Origin: Nocardioides renjunii
GTDB taxonomy: Bacteria; Actinomycetota; Actinomycetes; Propionibacteriales; Nocardioidaceae
Length of the DNA: 64,000 nt
Assembly (NCBI RefSeq): GCF_034661175.1
Contig: NZ_CP141058.1
Location: 186,001 to 250,000 of the forward strand
Direction of reading: 5' to 3'
Shown here in pieces: positions 1 through 6,895 of the stretch. Positions within the stretch are counted from its first letter, which is position 1, and each line of letters starts with the position of its first letter. The notes beneath the pieces were generated by a model. The model did no database searches. It was not told where the DNA came from and saw only the letters and a list, made by a program, of their open reading frames with translations. The position numbers and the translations under genes were made by a program.

Positions 1-347
1 TGCATCTCCGGGGAGCCGTGCTCGCGGGCCAGCCGCTTGCAGAGGTCGAGCACGCGGGTGCCGATGCCGTGGGAGCGGAGCCCGGGCACGACGTAGAGCT
101 CCTCGAGCTGCGACACCGGGCCGTCGAACCAGATCGCCGGGCGCAGGGTCATGAGGGCGAACCCGACGGGCCGGTCGCCGTCCTCCGCGAGCACCGCGAC
201 GACGTCGTCGAGGCTCAGCAGCCGGGTGAAGCGCTCCTCGAGGACGTCGGCGTCGTCGGTCTCGGTGTCGAACTCGGTGTTGAAGTCCCACAGCAGCCGG
301 GCGAGCACGGCTGCGTCGGCGGTGGAGGCGCGGCGGACGTCGATCAC
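1..347 (-). CDS. GNAT family N-acetyltransferase (3' end outside window)
   Basis: Partial gene that runs off the left edge. About 115 residues are visible. They end in a GNAT acetyl-CoA pyrophosphate-loop region (LEELYVVPGLRSHGIGTRVL, with the R-x-x-G-I-G core), preceded by a GFALMTLRP beta-strand typical of the fold. The GTG start shares bases with the TGA stop of tadA (GTGA overlap), so translation is probably coupled. The enzyme would transfer an acetyl group from acetyl-CoA to a small molecule or protein amine; the substrate cannot be read from the sequence. It is co-transcribed behind tadA, but no link to tRNA modification is evident. Confidence 0.85.
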   Translation of the reverse strand, partial: MIDVRRASTADAAVLARLLWDFNTEFDTETDDADVLEERFTRLLSLDDVVAVLAEDGDRPVGFALMTLRPAIWFDGPVSQLEELYVVPGLRSHGIGTRVLDLCKRLAREHGSPEM

Positions 348-856
348 GTGGGCTCCCGGGTGGTGTGGGCGGCTCCGGGGACGGCATCGGTGACGGGCCC
401 GGCGCCGTTCCGGTGACGGGCGAAGAAGTCGTCGAGCAGGGCCGAGGACTCGGCCGCCAGCACGCCGCCGAGGACCTCCGGGCGGTGGTTGAGCCGGCGG
501 TCGCGGACGACGTCCCACAGGGAGCCGACCGCGCCGAGCTGGTCGTCGTAGGCCCCGAAGACGAGGCGGTCCACCCGGGCGAGCACCAGCGCGCCGGCGC
601 ACATGGTGCAGGGCTCGAGGGTGACGACGAGCGTGCAGCCGGTGAGCCGCCACTGGCCGCGCGTCGCGGCCGCCGCCCGCAGCGCGACCACCTCGGCATG
701 GCCGGTGGGGTCGCCGTGCGACTCGCGCGTGTTGCGGCCGGCGCCGATGACCGCCCCGGAGGCGTCGAGGACCACGGCCCCCACCGGTACGTCGTCGCCC
801 GCGAGCGCCGCCTGCGCCTCGGCGAGGGCCAGGCGCATCGGGTCGTCCCAGCTCAT
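344..856 (-). CDS. tadA: tRNA-specific adenosine-34 deaminase
   Basis: 170 residues, the usual TadA length. It carries the zinc and catalytic motifs of the cytidine deaminase fold: HAE at residues 53-55 and PCTMC at 82-86 (Cys83, Cys86). TadA deaminates A34 to inosine in the anticodon of tRNA-Arg(ACG), and a tRNA-Arg(ACG) gene lies at the other end of this window (63329-63401). The ATG overlaps the stop of the upstream gene (ATGA), and the TGA overlaps the GTG of the acetyltransferase, so the three genes form a tight operon. The last ~15 residues, after FFARHRN, are a Gly/Pro/Ala/Thr-rich tail with no motif. Confidence 0.96.
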   Translation of the reverse strand: MSWDDPMRLALAEAQAALAGDDVPVGAVVLDASGAVIGAGRNTRESHGDPTGHAEVVALRAAAATRGQWRLTGCTLVVTLEPCTMCAGALVLARVDRLVFGAYDDQLGAVGSLWDVVRDRRLNHRPEVLGGVLAAESSALLDDFFARHRNGAGPVTDAVPGAAHTTREPT

Positions 857-1338
857 GCAGACGTCAGCCCGACGGCGTCGTCGAACAGCTCGCCGAAGCC
901 GAGCTGGCGCGCGATCTCCGACAGCATCTCGTCGGGGTAGAGCTCGACGTCGTCGAGCAGGGCGCCCAGGTCGGTGGCGTGCAGGCCGAGGTCGTCGAGC
1001 AGCCCCAGGTCGCCGGCCGGCACCTCGACGTCGTCGTCCTCGGGCGGCGGGAGGCCGAGGAAGTCGATCACGGACTGGGCGAGCTCCCACTCGTCGGCCG
1101 CGGTGACGTCGGACAGCAGCACGCGGGTCTTGGCGCCGTCGACGCGCACCAGCACGAAGAAGTCCTCGTCGACCGCGACCATCGCGACGGCGCCGTCCTC
1201 GCGCGCCACCTGTCGCAGCGCGTGGCTGAGCGACTCGACGGTCTCGTAGGCGGGGGAGGCGATGTCCTGCACCTCCCACACGCCCTCGTGGCGGAACGCG
1301 ACCAGCGCGAAGTCCACCCCACCGGTCTGCTCTGACAT
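853..1338 (-). CDS. tRNA adenosine deaminase-associated protein
   Basis: 161-residue acidic protein of the actinobacterial family found directly upstream of tadA. Its function is unknown. No catalytic motif is visible, and the C-terminal half is rich in Asp, Glu and Leu. The ATG at 1338 has a good ribosome-binding site (GGGGAGG, 6 nt away), while downstream tadA relies on a 4-nt ATGA overlap, so the two products are probably made in fixed ratio. A perfect 12-bp palindrome, GGACAGCTGTCC (1353-1364), sits just upstream and could be an operator. A role as accessory subunit or chaperone of TadA is inferred only from linkage. Confidence 0.85.
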   Translation of the reverse strand: MSEQTGGVDFALVAFRHEGVWEVQDIASPAYETVESLSHALRQVAREDGAVAMVAVDEDFFVLVRVDGAKTRVLLSDVTAADEWELAQSVIDFLGLPPPEDDDVEVPAGDLGLLDDLGLHATDLGALLDDVELYPDEMLSEIARQLGFGELFDDAVGLTSA

Positions 1339-1448
1339 GACCGACCTCCCCAGGACAGCTGTCCGTCCAATGTCGCAGAAACACCGAGGCGCGCCAACCC
1401 TCTTTCGTGCCGCCCTGCAGCGTCTCGTGGGCCGAGCACGGTCACCAC

Positions 1449-1454
1449 TAGGGT
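1449..1454 (+). promoter_or_regulatory. -10 box TAGGGT of a probable leaderless promoter for upp
   Basis: TAGGGT ends 7 nt before the ATG at 1462, so transcription would begin at or within a base of the start codon. The same TAGGGT-plus-7-nt arrangement precedes recC at 49432-49437. Confidence 0.6.
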
Positions 1455-1461
1455 GAGGCCC

Positions 1462-2103
1462 ATGCGCCTGCACGTGGTGAACCACCCTCTCGTCTCCCAC
1501 AAGCTCACCGTCCTCCGCGACGAGCACACCGACTCGCCGACGTTCCGGCGGCTGACCGACGAGCTGGTCACCCTCCTGGCCTACGAGGCCACCCGCGAGG
1601 TGCGGGTCGAGCCGGTCGACATCACCACGCCGGTCGGCCCGACGACGGGCGTACGCCTCGCCGCGCCCAAGCCGATGGTCGTGCCGATCCTCCGGGCCGG
1701 CCTCGGCATGCTCGACGGCATGATGCGCCTGCTGCCCACCGCGGAGGTCGGCTTCCTCGGCATGGTGCGCAACGAGGAGACGCTCGCCGCGTCGACGTAC
1801 GCCGAACGGCTGCCCGAGGACCTGTCCGGGCGCCAGTGCTACGTCCTCGACCCGATGCTCGCGACCGGCGGCACCCTCGCGGCCGCGATCCAGTTCCTCA
1901 CCCACCGCGGCGCCGACGACATCACCGCGATCTGCCTCCTGGCCGCGCCGGAGGGCGTGGAGAACCTCGAGGCGGGCCTGAAGGACCTCGACGTGCCCGT
2001 CACCGTCGTGACCGCGGCGCTCGACGAGATGCTCAACGACAAGGGCTACATCGTGCCCGGCCTCGGCGACGCCGGCGACCGGCTGTACGGCGTCGCGCAC
2101 TGA
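1462..2103 (+). CDS. upp: Uracil phosphoribosyltransferase
   Basis: 213 residues, full length for UPRTase. It converts uracil and PRPP to UMP in pyrimidine salvage. The PRPP-binding loop [11 protein letters not shown] lies at residues 128-138, and the C-terminal uracil-binding segment [13 protein letters not shown] is intact. I chose the ATG at 1462 over a GTG nine bases upstream because family proteins begin MRLHVV-like and because a -10 box ends 7 nt before it. The gene is monocistronic, diverges from the tadA operon, and converges on lutC across two palindromic repeats and a hairpin. Confidence 0.97.
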   Translation: MRLHVVNHPLVSHKLTVLRDEHTDSPTFRRLTDELVTLLAYEATREVRVEPVDITTPVGPTTGVRLAAPKPMVVPILRAGLGMLDGMMRLLPTAEVGFLGMVRNEETLAASTYAERLPEDLSGRQCYVLDPMLATGGTLAAAIQFLTHRGADDITAICLLAAPEGVENLEAGLKDLDVPVTVVTAALDEMLNDKGYIVPGLGDAGDRLYGVAH

Positions 2104-2125
2104 CGTACGCCTCCGCCGCCGTCCG

Positions 2126-2177
2126 AGCGGTGAGTGAGGCAGGTTCTGCGCGCCGAGAAGGTGCGTCACGCACCGCT
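2126..2177. repeat. 52-bp dispersed palindromic repeat, copy A
   Basis: Begins AGCGGTGAGTGAGGCAGG and ends TCACGCACCGCT. The outer ends are inverted repeats, and an inner TTCT/AGAA pair gives a nested hairpin. Copies B (2209-2260) and C (40233-40284) have exactly the same length. Confidence 0.85.
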
Positions 2178-2180
2178 GGT

Positions 2181-2204
2181 CGGCGTGTCCCGGCCGACAC
2201 GCCG
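2181..2204. terminator. Hairpin between convergent upp and lutC
   Basis: Perfect 9-bp arms CGGCGTGTC/GACACGCCG around a 6-nt CCGGCC loop, placed between the two 52-bp repeats. There is no T tract, as is common in high-GC actinobacteria. It probably helps end transcription from both sides. Confidence 0.55.
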
Positions 2205-2208
2205 CAGC

Positions 2209-2260
2209 GGCGGTGAGTGAGGCAGGTTCTGCGCGGCGAGAAGGTGACTCACTCACCGCT
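2209..2260. repeat. 52-bp dispersed palindromic repeat, copy B
   Basis: The most symmetric copy: GCGGTGAGTGAG at the left end is the exact reverse complement of CTCACTCACCGC at the right end. The centre carries GGTTCTGCG and CGAGAA as in copy A. Copies A and B lie 83 bp apart in the same orientation. Confidence 0.88.
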
Positions 2261-2300
2261 CGGGCGGACGAGGGCGGGCGGACGGGCGAGCGGGGAGACC

Positions 2301-2885
2301 TCAGCCCACCAGCACCACGTGGAGGGTCCGGGGGCCGTGGACACCCTCGACCCGGTCGAGCTCGATGTCACTGGTGGCGGACGGGCCGCTGATCCAGGTG
2401 AGCGGGCGGGCGGGGTCGAGGACGGCGATCGCGTCCGGCACGTCGGCCACGACCTGGTCGGCGGCCACGATGCAGACGTGCAGGTCGGGCACCAGGCTGA
2501 TCGCCCGGCGGCCCTGGTCGGGAGCATGGTCGAGGACGATCGTGCCGGTCTCCGCGATGCCCACCCGGGCGCGGGTGACGACGGCGTCGACGCGGTCGAG
2601 CTCGGCGGAGGTCAGGCCGTCGTCGACCACCGCGCCGGGGACGTCGAGGCCGAGCGCGGGAGGTACGACGCTGCTGGCGCCACCGAGGACGCCGGCGACG
2701 ACGCCGGCCAGCTCGTCGGCGGTGCACCGGGTGACCACCGCGCGGTAGTCCTCGACGCGCTCGACGAAGAGCGCCGCGAGGTCGCCGCGGTCGGGGACGC
2801 GCGGCGCGGCGGGCACGGACACGGCGGGCGAGACGTCGGCCAGGGCCGCGCGCACGCGGCCGAGGATCTCGTCGCGGGCGCTCAC
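2301..2885 (-). CDS. lutC: Lactate utilization protein C (LUD domain)
   Basis: 194 residues with the LUD/YkgG fold, including the IAETGTIVLDHAPDQGRRAI and LVPDLHVCIV segments typical of LutC. LutABC is an iron-sulfur L-lactate oxidation complex that gives pyruvate. The GTG start overlaps the lutB stop (GTGA). It is the last gene of the leftward rhamnose-lactate run and is followed by a hairpin and palindromic repeats. Its role is inferred from family membership and position; LutC itself shows no cofactor-binding cysteines here. Confidence 0.92.
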   Translation of the reverse strand: MSARDEILGRVRAALADVSPAVSVPAAPRVPDRGDLAALFVERVEDYRAVVTRCTADELAGVVAGVLGGASSVVPPALGLDVPGAVVDDGLTSAELDRVDAVVTRARVGIAETGTIVLDHAPDQGRRAISLVPDLHVCIVAADQVVADVPDAIAVLDPARPLTWISGPSATSDIELDRVEGVHGPRTLHVVLVG

Positions 2886-4372
2886 GAGCCGCCCCCGTCC
2901 CGGCCGCCGTCGGTGCGGTCCCACCACTCGCGGAAGGACTCCGCGGGAGGGGCCGGCAGGTCGCGCGCGCCGGTCCAGCACGCGGCCGGGCCGGGGAGGC
3001 GCCCGGCGGCGGGACGGCCGCCGGGCAGCGACGTGCGCGAGAAGCGGCCGATCACGCGGCCCGCCAGACCCGACGCGCGCTCCGCCCACCGCAGCCGGCG
3101 GGAGTCGGAGAACGTCCAGGCCGCTGCCCTCATCGCCACCGCCTCCGCCTTCGGCACCCGGTCGCCGCGGTGCGAGTCGACCACCGCCGCGCGCTGGTCC
3201 ACCAGCACCGAGGGGATGTCGATGCGCACCGGGCAGACCTCGAAGCAGGCGCCGCACAGCGAGGAGGCGTAGGGCAGCGAGGCGGTCTGCTCGTCGGACA
3301 CCCCGCGCAGCAGCGGGTTGAGGATGGCGCCGATCGGGCCGGGGTAGACCGAGCCGTAGGCGTGGCCGCCGACGCGCTCGTAGACCGGGCACACGTTGAG
3401 GCAGGCCGAGCAGCGGATGCAGCGCAGCGCCTGGCGGCCGACGTCGTCGGCGAGCGCGCGGGTGCGGCCGTTGTCGAGCAGGACCACGTGCACCTCCTGC
3501 GGCCCGTCGCCGGGCGTCACGCCCGACCACGTGGACGTGTAGGGGTTCATCCGCTCGCCGGTCGACGACCGGGGCAGCAGGCGCAGCATCGGGTCGAGGT
3601 CGGACCAGGTCGCGACGACCTTCTCGATCCCGACGACGCTGACGAGCACGTCGGGCAGCGTGAGGCACATCCGGCCGTTGCCCTCCGACTCCACCACGAC
3701 GAGCGTGCCGGTGTCGGCGACGGCGAAGTTGGCGCCGCTGACCGCCACCCGCGCGCGCAGGAACTTCTCGCGCAGGTGCTCGCGCGCCGCGCCGGCCAGG
3801 ACGGCCGGCTCGTCGGTGAGGTCGTCGGGGGCTGCGCGGCCGACGTCGGCCATGCGGCGCATGAAGATCTCCCGGATCTCGGCGCGGTTGCGGTGGATCG
3901 CGGGCACGAGGATGTGGGACGGCAGGTCCTCGCCGAGCTGGACGATGAGCTCGGCGAGGTCGGTCTCCCAGGCGGCGATGCCCTCGGCCTCGAGCGCCTC
4001 GTTGAGGCCGATCTCCTGCGTCGCCATCGACTTGACCTTGACCACCTCGTCGGCGCCGTGGCTGCGGGCGACGGACGCGACGATCGCGCACGCCTCCTCG
4101 GCGTCGCGGGCCCAGTGGACGGTCGCGCCGGCCCGGACGAGGGAGGCCTCGAGCGTCTCGAGGTGGGTGGCGAGGTCGCGCAGGGCGGCCTCCTTGACCC
4201 CGGCGCCGCTGAGCCGCAGGTCCTCCCAGTCCTCCACCTCGGCGACGACGCGGGCGCGCTTGTCGCGGATCGTGTGGGTGGCGTGGGCCAGGTTGCGGCG
4301 CAGCTGCGTGTCGCCCAGCGCCTCGCGCGCGGCGGTCGGGAAGGCCGGCATGCCGACAAAGGTCCCGCTCAC
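2882..4372 (-). CDS. lutB: Lactate utilization iron-sulfur protein B
   Basis: 496 residues. An N-terminal LUD domain is followed by two ferredoxin-type clusters, CIRCSACLNVCPVY and CGACFEVCPVRI, each with the CxxCxxxCP spacing of a 4Fe-4S site (the second lacks the first-spaced Cys but keeps CxxCxxxCP). It is the electron-transfer subunit of the LutABC L-lactate oxidase system. Translation starts at a GTG that overlaps the lutA stop (GTGA). The ~70-residue tail after the second cluster is basic and proline-rich, longer than in many homologs but not clearly a new domain. Confidence 0.95.
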   Translation of the reverse strand: MSGTFVGMPAFPTAAREALGDTQLRRNLAHATHTIRDKRARVVAEVEDWEDLRLSGAGVKEAALRDLATHLETLEASLVRAGATVHWARDAEEACAIVASVARSHGADEVVKVKSMATQEIGLNEALEAEGIAAWETDLAELIVQLGEDLPSHILVPAIHRNRAEIREIFMRRMADVGRAAPDDLTDEPAVLAGAAREHLREKFLRARVAVSGANFAVADTGTLVVVESEGNGRMCLTLPDVLVSVVGIEKVVATWSDLDPMLRLLPRSSTGERMNPYTSTWSGVTPGDGPQEVHVVLLDNGRTRALADDVGRQALRCIRCSACLNVCPVYERVGGHAYGSVYPGPIGAILNPLLRGVSDEQTASLPYASSLCGACFEVCPVRIDIPSVLVDQRAAVVDSHRGDRVPKAEAVAMRAAAWTFSDSRRLRWAERASGLAGRVIGRFSRTSLPGGRPAAGRLPGPAACWTGARDLPAPPAESFREWWDRTDGGRDGGGS

Positions 4373-5154
4373 GGCAGGTCCTCCGCCCGGGCGCCGACGA
4401 CCGGGCCGGGCGCCTTGCTCTCGGAGTCCTCGGTGGCGGCGAGCACCTCGGCGAGGTGCATGACGCGTACGCCGGCCCGCTGGCGCGACAGCATGCCGCC
4501 GATGTGCATGAGGCAGGAGTTGTCGCCGGCGACGAGGACCTCGGCGCCGGTGTCCTGGACGTGGCGCGCCTTGTCGCCGCCCATCGCCACCGACGTGTCC
4601 GCGTTCTTGAGGGCGAAGGTGCCGCCGAAGCCGCAGCACTCGGTGGCGTTCGGCAGCTCGACGAGGTCGATGCCGCGCACGTTCTCGAGCAGCCGGAGTG
4701 GCCGGTCGCCGACGCCGAGCATCCGCAGGCTGTGGCACGTCGGGTGGTAGGTCACCCGGTGCGGGAAGTAGGCGCCGACGTCGGTCACCCCGAGCACGTC
4801 GACGAGGAGCTCCGAGAGCTCGTAGGTGCGCGGGGCGGTCTCCGCGACCGCCGCGGCGAGGCGCGGGTCGCCGGACCGGTCGGCGACGATCGAGTGCTGG
4901 TGCCGGGCCGACCCGGCGCACGAGCCCGACGGCGTGACGATGGCGTCGTAGCCGGCGAACGCGTCGACGAACGCGCGCACCACCGGGACCGCCTCGTCGA
5001 GGTAGCCGGTGTTGACCATCGGCTGTCCGCAGCACGTCTGCGCGGACGGGAAGTCGACGTCCACGCCGAGACGGCGCAGCAGCCGGACGACGGCCTTCCC
5101 GGTGTCGGGGAACATGGCGTCGTTGACGCAGGTGACTTGGAGGGCAACCCTCAC
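4369..5154 (-). CDS. lutA: Lactate utilization protein A (CCG-domain oxidoreductase)
   Basis: 261 residues from the GTG at 5154. It has the paired CCG domains of the heterodisulfide-reductase-like LutA/GlcF group: TCCGQPMVN near the N-terminus and ECCGFGGTFALK near residue 190, with THPTCH-like cysteines between. An ATG lies three codons upstream at 5163. I prefer the GTG because the ribosome-binding site GGAAGG touches the ATG but sits 9 nt from the GTG, and because homologs begin MRVALFVTC-like. The enzyme should act with LutB and LutC to oxidise L-lactate made by rhamnose breakdown upstream. Confidence 0.93.
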   Translation of the reverse strand: MRVALQVTCVNDAMFPDTGKAVVRLLRRLGVDVDFPSAQTCCGQPMVNTGYLDEAVPVVRAFVDAFAGYDAIVTPSGSCAGSARHQHSIVADRSGDPRLAAAVAETAPRTYELSELLVDVLGVTDVGAYFPHRVTYHPTCHSLRMLGVGDRPLRLLENVRGIDLVELPNATECCGFGGTFALKNADTSVAMGGDKARHVQDTGAEVLVAGDNSCLMHIGGMLSRQRAGVRVMHLAEVLAATEDSESKAPGPVVGARAEDLP

Positions 5155-5180
5155 GGTCGGCATCCTTCCACGGGCAGCAG

Positions 5181-5213
5181 GGGCGGGTCGGGTGGGTCGG
5201 GTGGGTCGGGGGG
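5181..5213 (+). other. Candidate G-quadruplex tract between the HTH gene and lutA
   Basis: Seven runs of three or more G on the plus strand (5181-5183, 5185-5187, 5190-5192, 5194-5196, 5199-5201, 5203-5205, 5208-5213) with loops of 1-2 nt. It lies between two leftward genes, so the G-rich strand is the transcribed template and the RNA is C-rich. It could slow polymerase between the rha and lut blocks. Confidence 0.6.
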
Positions 5214-5219
5214 TGGTGA

Positions 5220-5429
5220 TCAGATGAGGCGGCGGCGCACGGCCCAGACGATCGCCTCGACGGGGGTGTCGACGCCGACGGTGGCGCAGACGGCGCGGGC
5301 CTTGCGGCGCACGGTCCGCTCCGACACCTCGAGGCGGCGGGCGACGGCCTCCACGGTCTGGCCCTCGGCCATCAGGCGCAGCACGGCGAGCTCGTCCTCG
5401 GACAGCACGGGCTCATCGGTCGCGTTCAC
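5220..5429 (-). CDS. Small stand-alone LuxR-type HTH protein
   Basis: 69 residues, almost all of them a LuxR/GerE-type helix-turn-helix (LSEDELAVLRLMAEGQT at the start, then VARRLEVSERTVRRKARAV). There is no receiver or ligand-binding domain. The GTG start overlaps the rhaB stop (GTGA), so it is probably translated with the rhamnose enzymes. It could be an autonomous DNA-binding regulator of the rha or lut genes, or the surviving end of a longer regulator. The 4-nt coupling and clean reading frame favour a working gene. A G-quadruplex-prone spacer follows it. Confidence 0.75.
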   Translation of the reverse strand: MNATDEPVLSEDELAVLRLMAEGQTVEAVARRLEVSERTVRRKARAVCATVGVDTPVEAIVWAVRRRLI

Positions 5430-6874
5430 GGCACGCTCACCTCGCGGGGCTCGTGCCGGCGGAGGTCCTGGGTGCGGGCGACGAGCGCCCGCAGGTCGTC
5501 GAGGCCGCCGCTGATCGCGCCCGCGGCGCGACCTTGCACGAGCACGTTGCCCAGGGCGGTCGCCTCGACGGGCCCTGCCACGACCGGGAGGCCGGTCCGG
5601 TCGGCGAGGGCCTGGCACAGCAGCGCGTTCTGGCTGCCGCCGCCCACCACGTGCACCTGCCGGACCGTGCGTCCCGTCAGCGAGGCCGCGGTCGCCAGCG
5701 CGTCGGCGTACGCCACGGCGAGGCTCTCGACCACCGAGCGCACCAGGCTCGCGGCGTCGACCGGTGGGGCGACGTCGTGCTCGGCGCACCACGCGGCGAT
5801 GCGCGCGGGCATGTCGCCGGGCGGGACGAACCGCGGGTCCTGGACGTCGAAGAGCGGGACCTCGCCCGTGACGTCCGCCGCGGCGGCCAGCAGCGCGCCG
5901 AGGTCGTCGCGGCCCCAGGTGCGCAGGGTCTCGCTGAGCAACCACGTGCCCATCACGTTGGTGAGGAACCGGATGGTGCCGTCCACGCCGCCCTCGTGGG
6001 TGAAGTTGGCGGCGCGCGCCTCCTCGGTGAGGATCGGCTCGGTCAGCTCGAGGCCGACCAGGCCCCAGGTGCCGAGGGAGACGTACGCCGCCTCGTCGCC
6101 CGCCATCGGCACGCCGACGACGGCCGAGGCGGTGTCGTGCGAGCCGACGGCCACGACCGGCAGGCCGGGCGCGCCGACCGCCTCGCCCACCTCGGGCAGG
6201 AGGGTGCCGATCGTCGTGCCGGGCTCGACCAGGTCGGCGAGGAGCGAGCGGGAGATCCCCAGGCGGGAGAGCACGTCGTCGTCCCACGCGCCGGTGCGGA
6301 GGTCGAGCAGCCCGGTGGTGGAGGCGTTGGTCCGCTCGGCGACTCCGACCCCGGTCAGCCAGTGGGCGAGGAGGTCGGGCACCAGCAGCAGCCGGTCGGC
6401 GCCGGGGTGCGCGTGGTCGGCGGCGAGCTGGTAGACGGTGTTGAAGGGCAGGAACTGCAGGCCGTTGCGGGCGTAGAGCTCCTCGGGGGGCACCACGGCG
6501 TGCACGAGGCCGGGCCCGACGGCGCCGCGCTCCTCGTCGCGGTAGTGGAACGGCTCGTCGAGCAGGCGCCCGTCCCGGAGCAGGCCGTAGTCCACCGCCC
6601 ACGAGTCGATGCCGACGCTCGCCAGCGCCGACGGCGCCGCCGCCGCGGCGGAGCGGAGGCCGTCGAGCGCGTGGCGGTGCAGCGCCGAGACGTCCCAGTG
6701 CAGGCCGTCGTCGCGGCGCACCGGGCCGTTGGCGAAGCGCGCGGCCGCCGTGAGGCGCAGGCGGTCGGCGCCCACCTCGCCGAGCATCACCCGGCCGCTC
6801 GACGCCCCCAGGTCGATCGCGGCGACGGACACCGGGGAGTGCCCCCGGAGCCGCTGCGCTCCCACCTCACCCAC
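5426..6874 (-). CDS. rhaB: L-rhamnulokinase (FGGY family)
   Basis: 482 residues with the sugar-kinase fold: AAIDLGASSGRVML near the N-terminus (phosphate 1), VDYGLLRDGRLL, a GSHDTASAVVGVP phosphate-2 region, and HVVGGGSQNALLCQALAD (adenosine motif). It phosphorylates L-rhamnulose to L-rhamnulose 1-phosphate. The GTG at 6874 has a clear ribosome-binding site, GGGAGGA at 7 nt. A second GTG 15 codons on lacks one, although homologs often begin nearer there. It lies between the aldolase gene (21-nt gap) and the coupled small HTH gene. Confidence 0.95.
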   Translation of the reverse strand: MGEVGAQRLRGHSPVSVAAIDLGASSGRVMLGEVGADRLRLTAAARFANGPVRRDDGLHWDVSALHRHALDGLRSAAAAAPSALASVGIDSWAVDYGLLRDGRLLDEPFHYRDEERGAVGPGLVHAVVPPEELYARNGLQFLPFNTVYQLAADHAHPGADRLLLVPDLLAHWLTGVGVAERTNASTTGLLDLRTGAWDDDVLSRLGISRSLLADLVEPGTTIGTLLPEVGEAVGAPGLPVVAVGSHDTASAVVGVPMAGDEAAYVSLGTWGLVGLELTEPILTEEARAANFTHEGGVDGTIRFLTNVMGTWLLSETLRTWGRDDLGALLAAAADVTGEVPLFDVQDPRFVPPGDMPARIAAWCAEHDVAPPVDAASLVRSVVESLAVAYADALATAASLTGRTVRQVHVVGGGSQNALLCQALADRTGLPVVAGPVEATALGNVLVQGRAAGAISGGLDDLRALVARTQDLRRHEPREVSVP

Positions 6875-6895
6875 TGACGTGTCCTCCCGTCCCGG

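Noticed and set aside
5154..5163. ATG at 5163 as the lutA start
   Set aside because: The ribosome-binding site GGAAGG directly touches it with no spacing, whereas the GTG at 5154 has 9 nt and gives the family-typical N-terminus.
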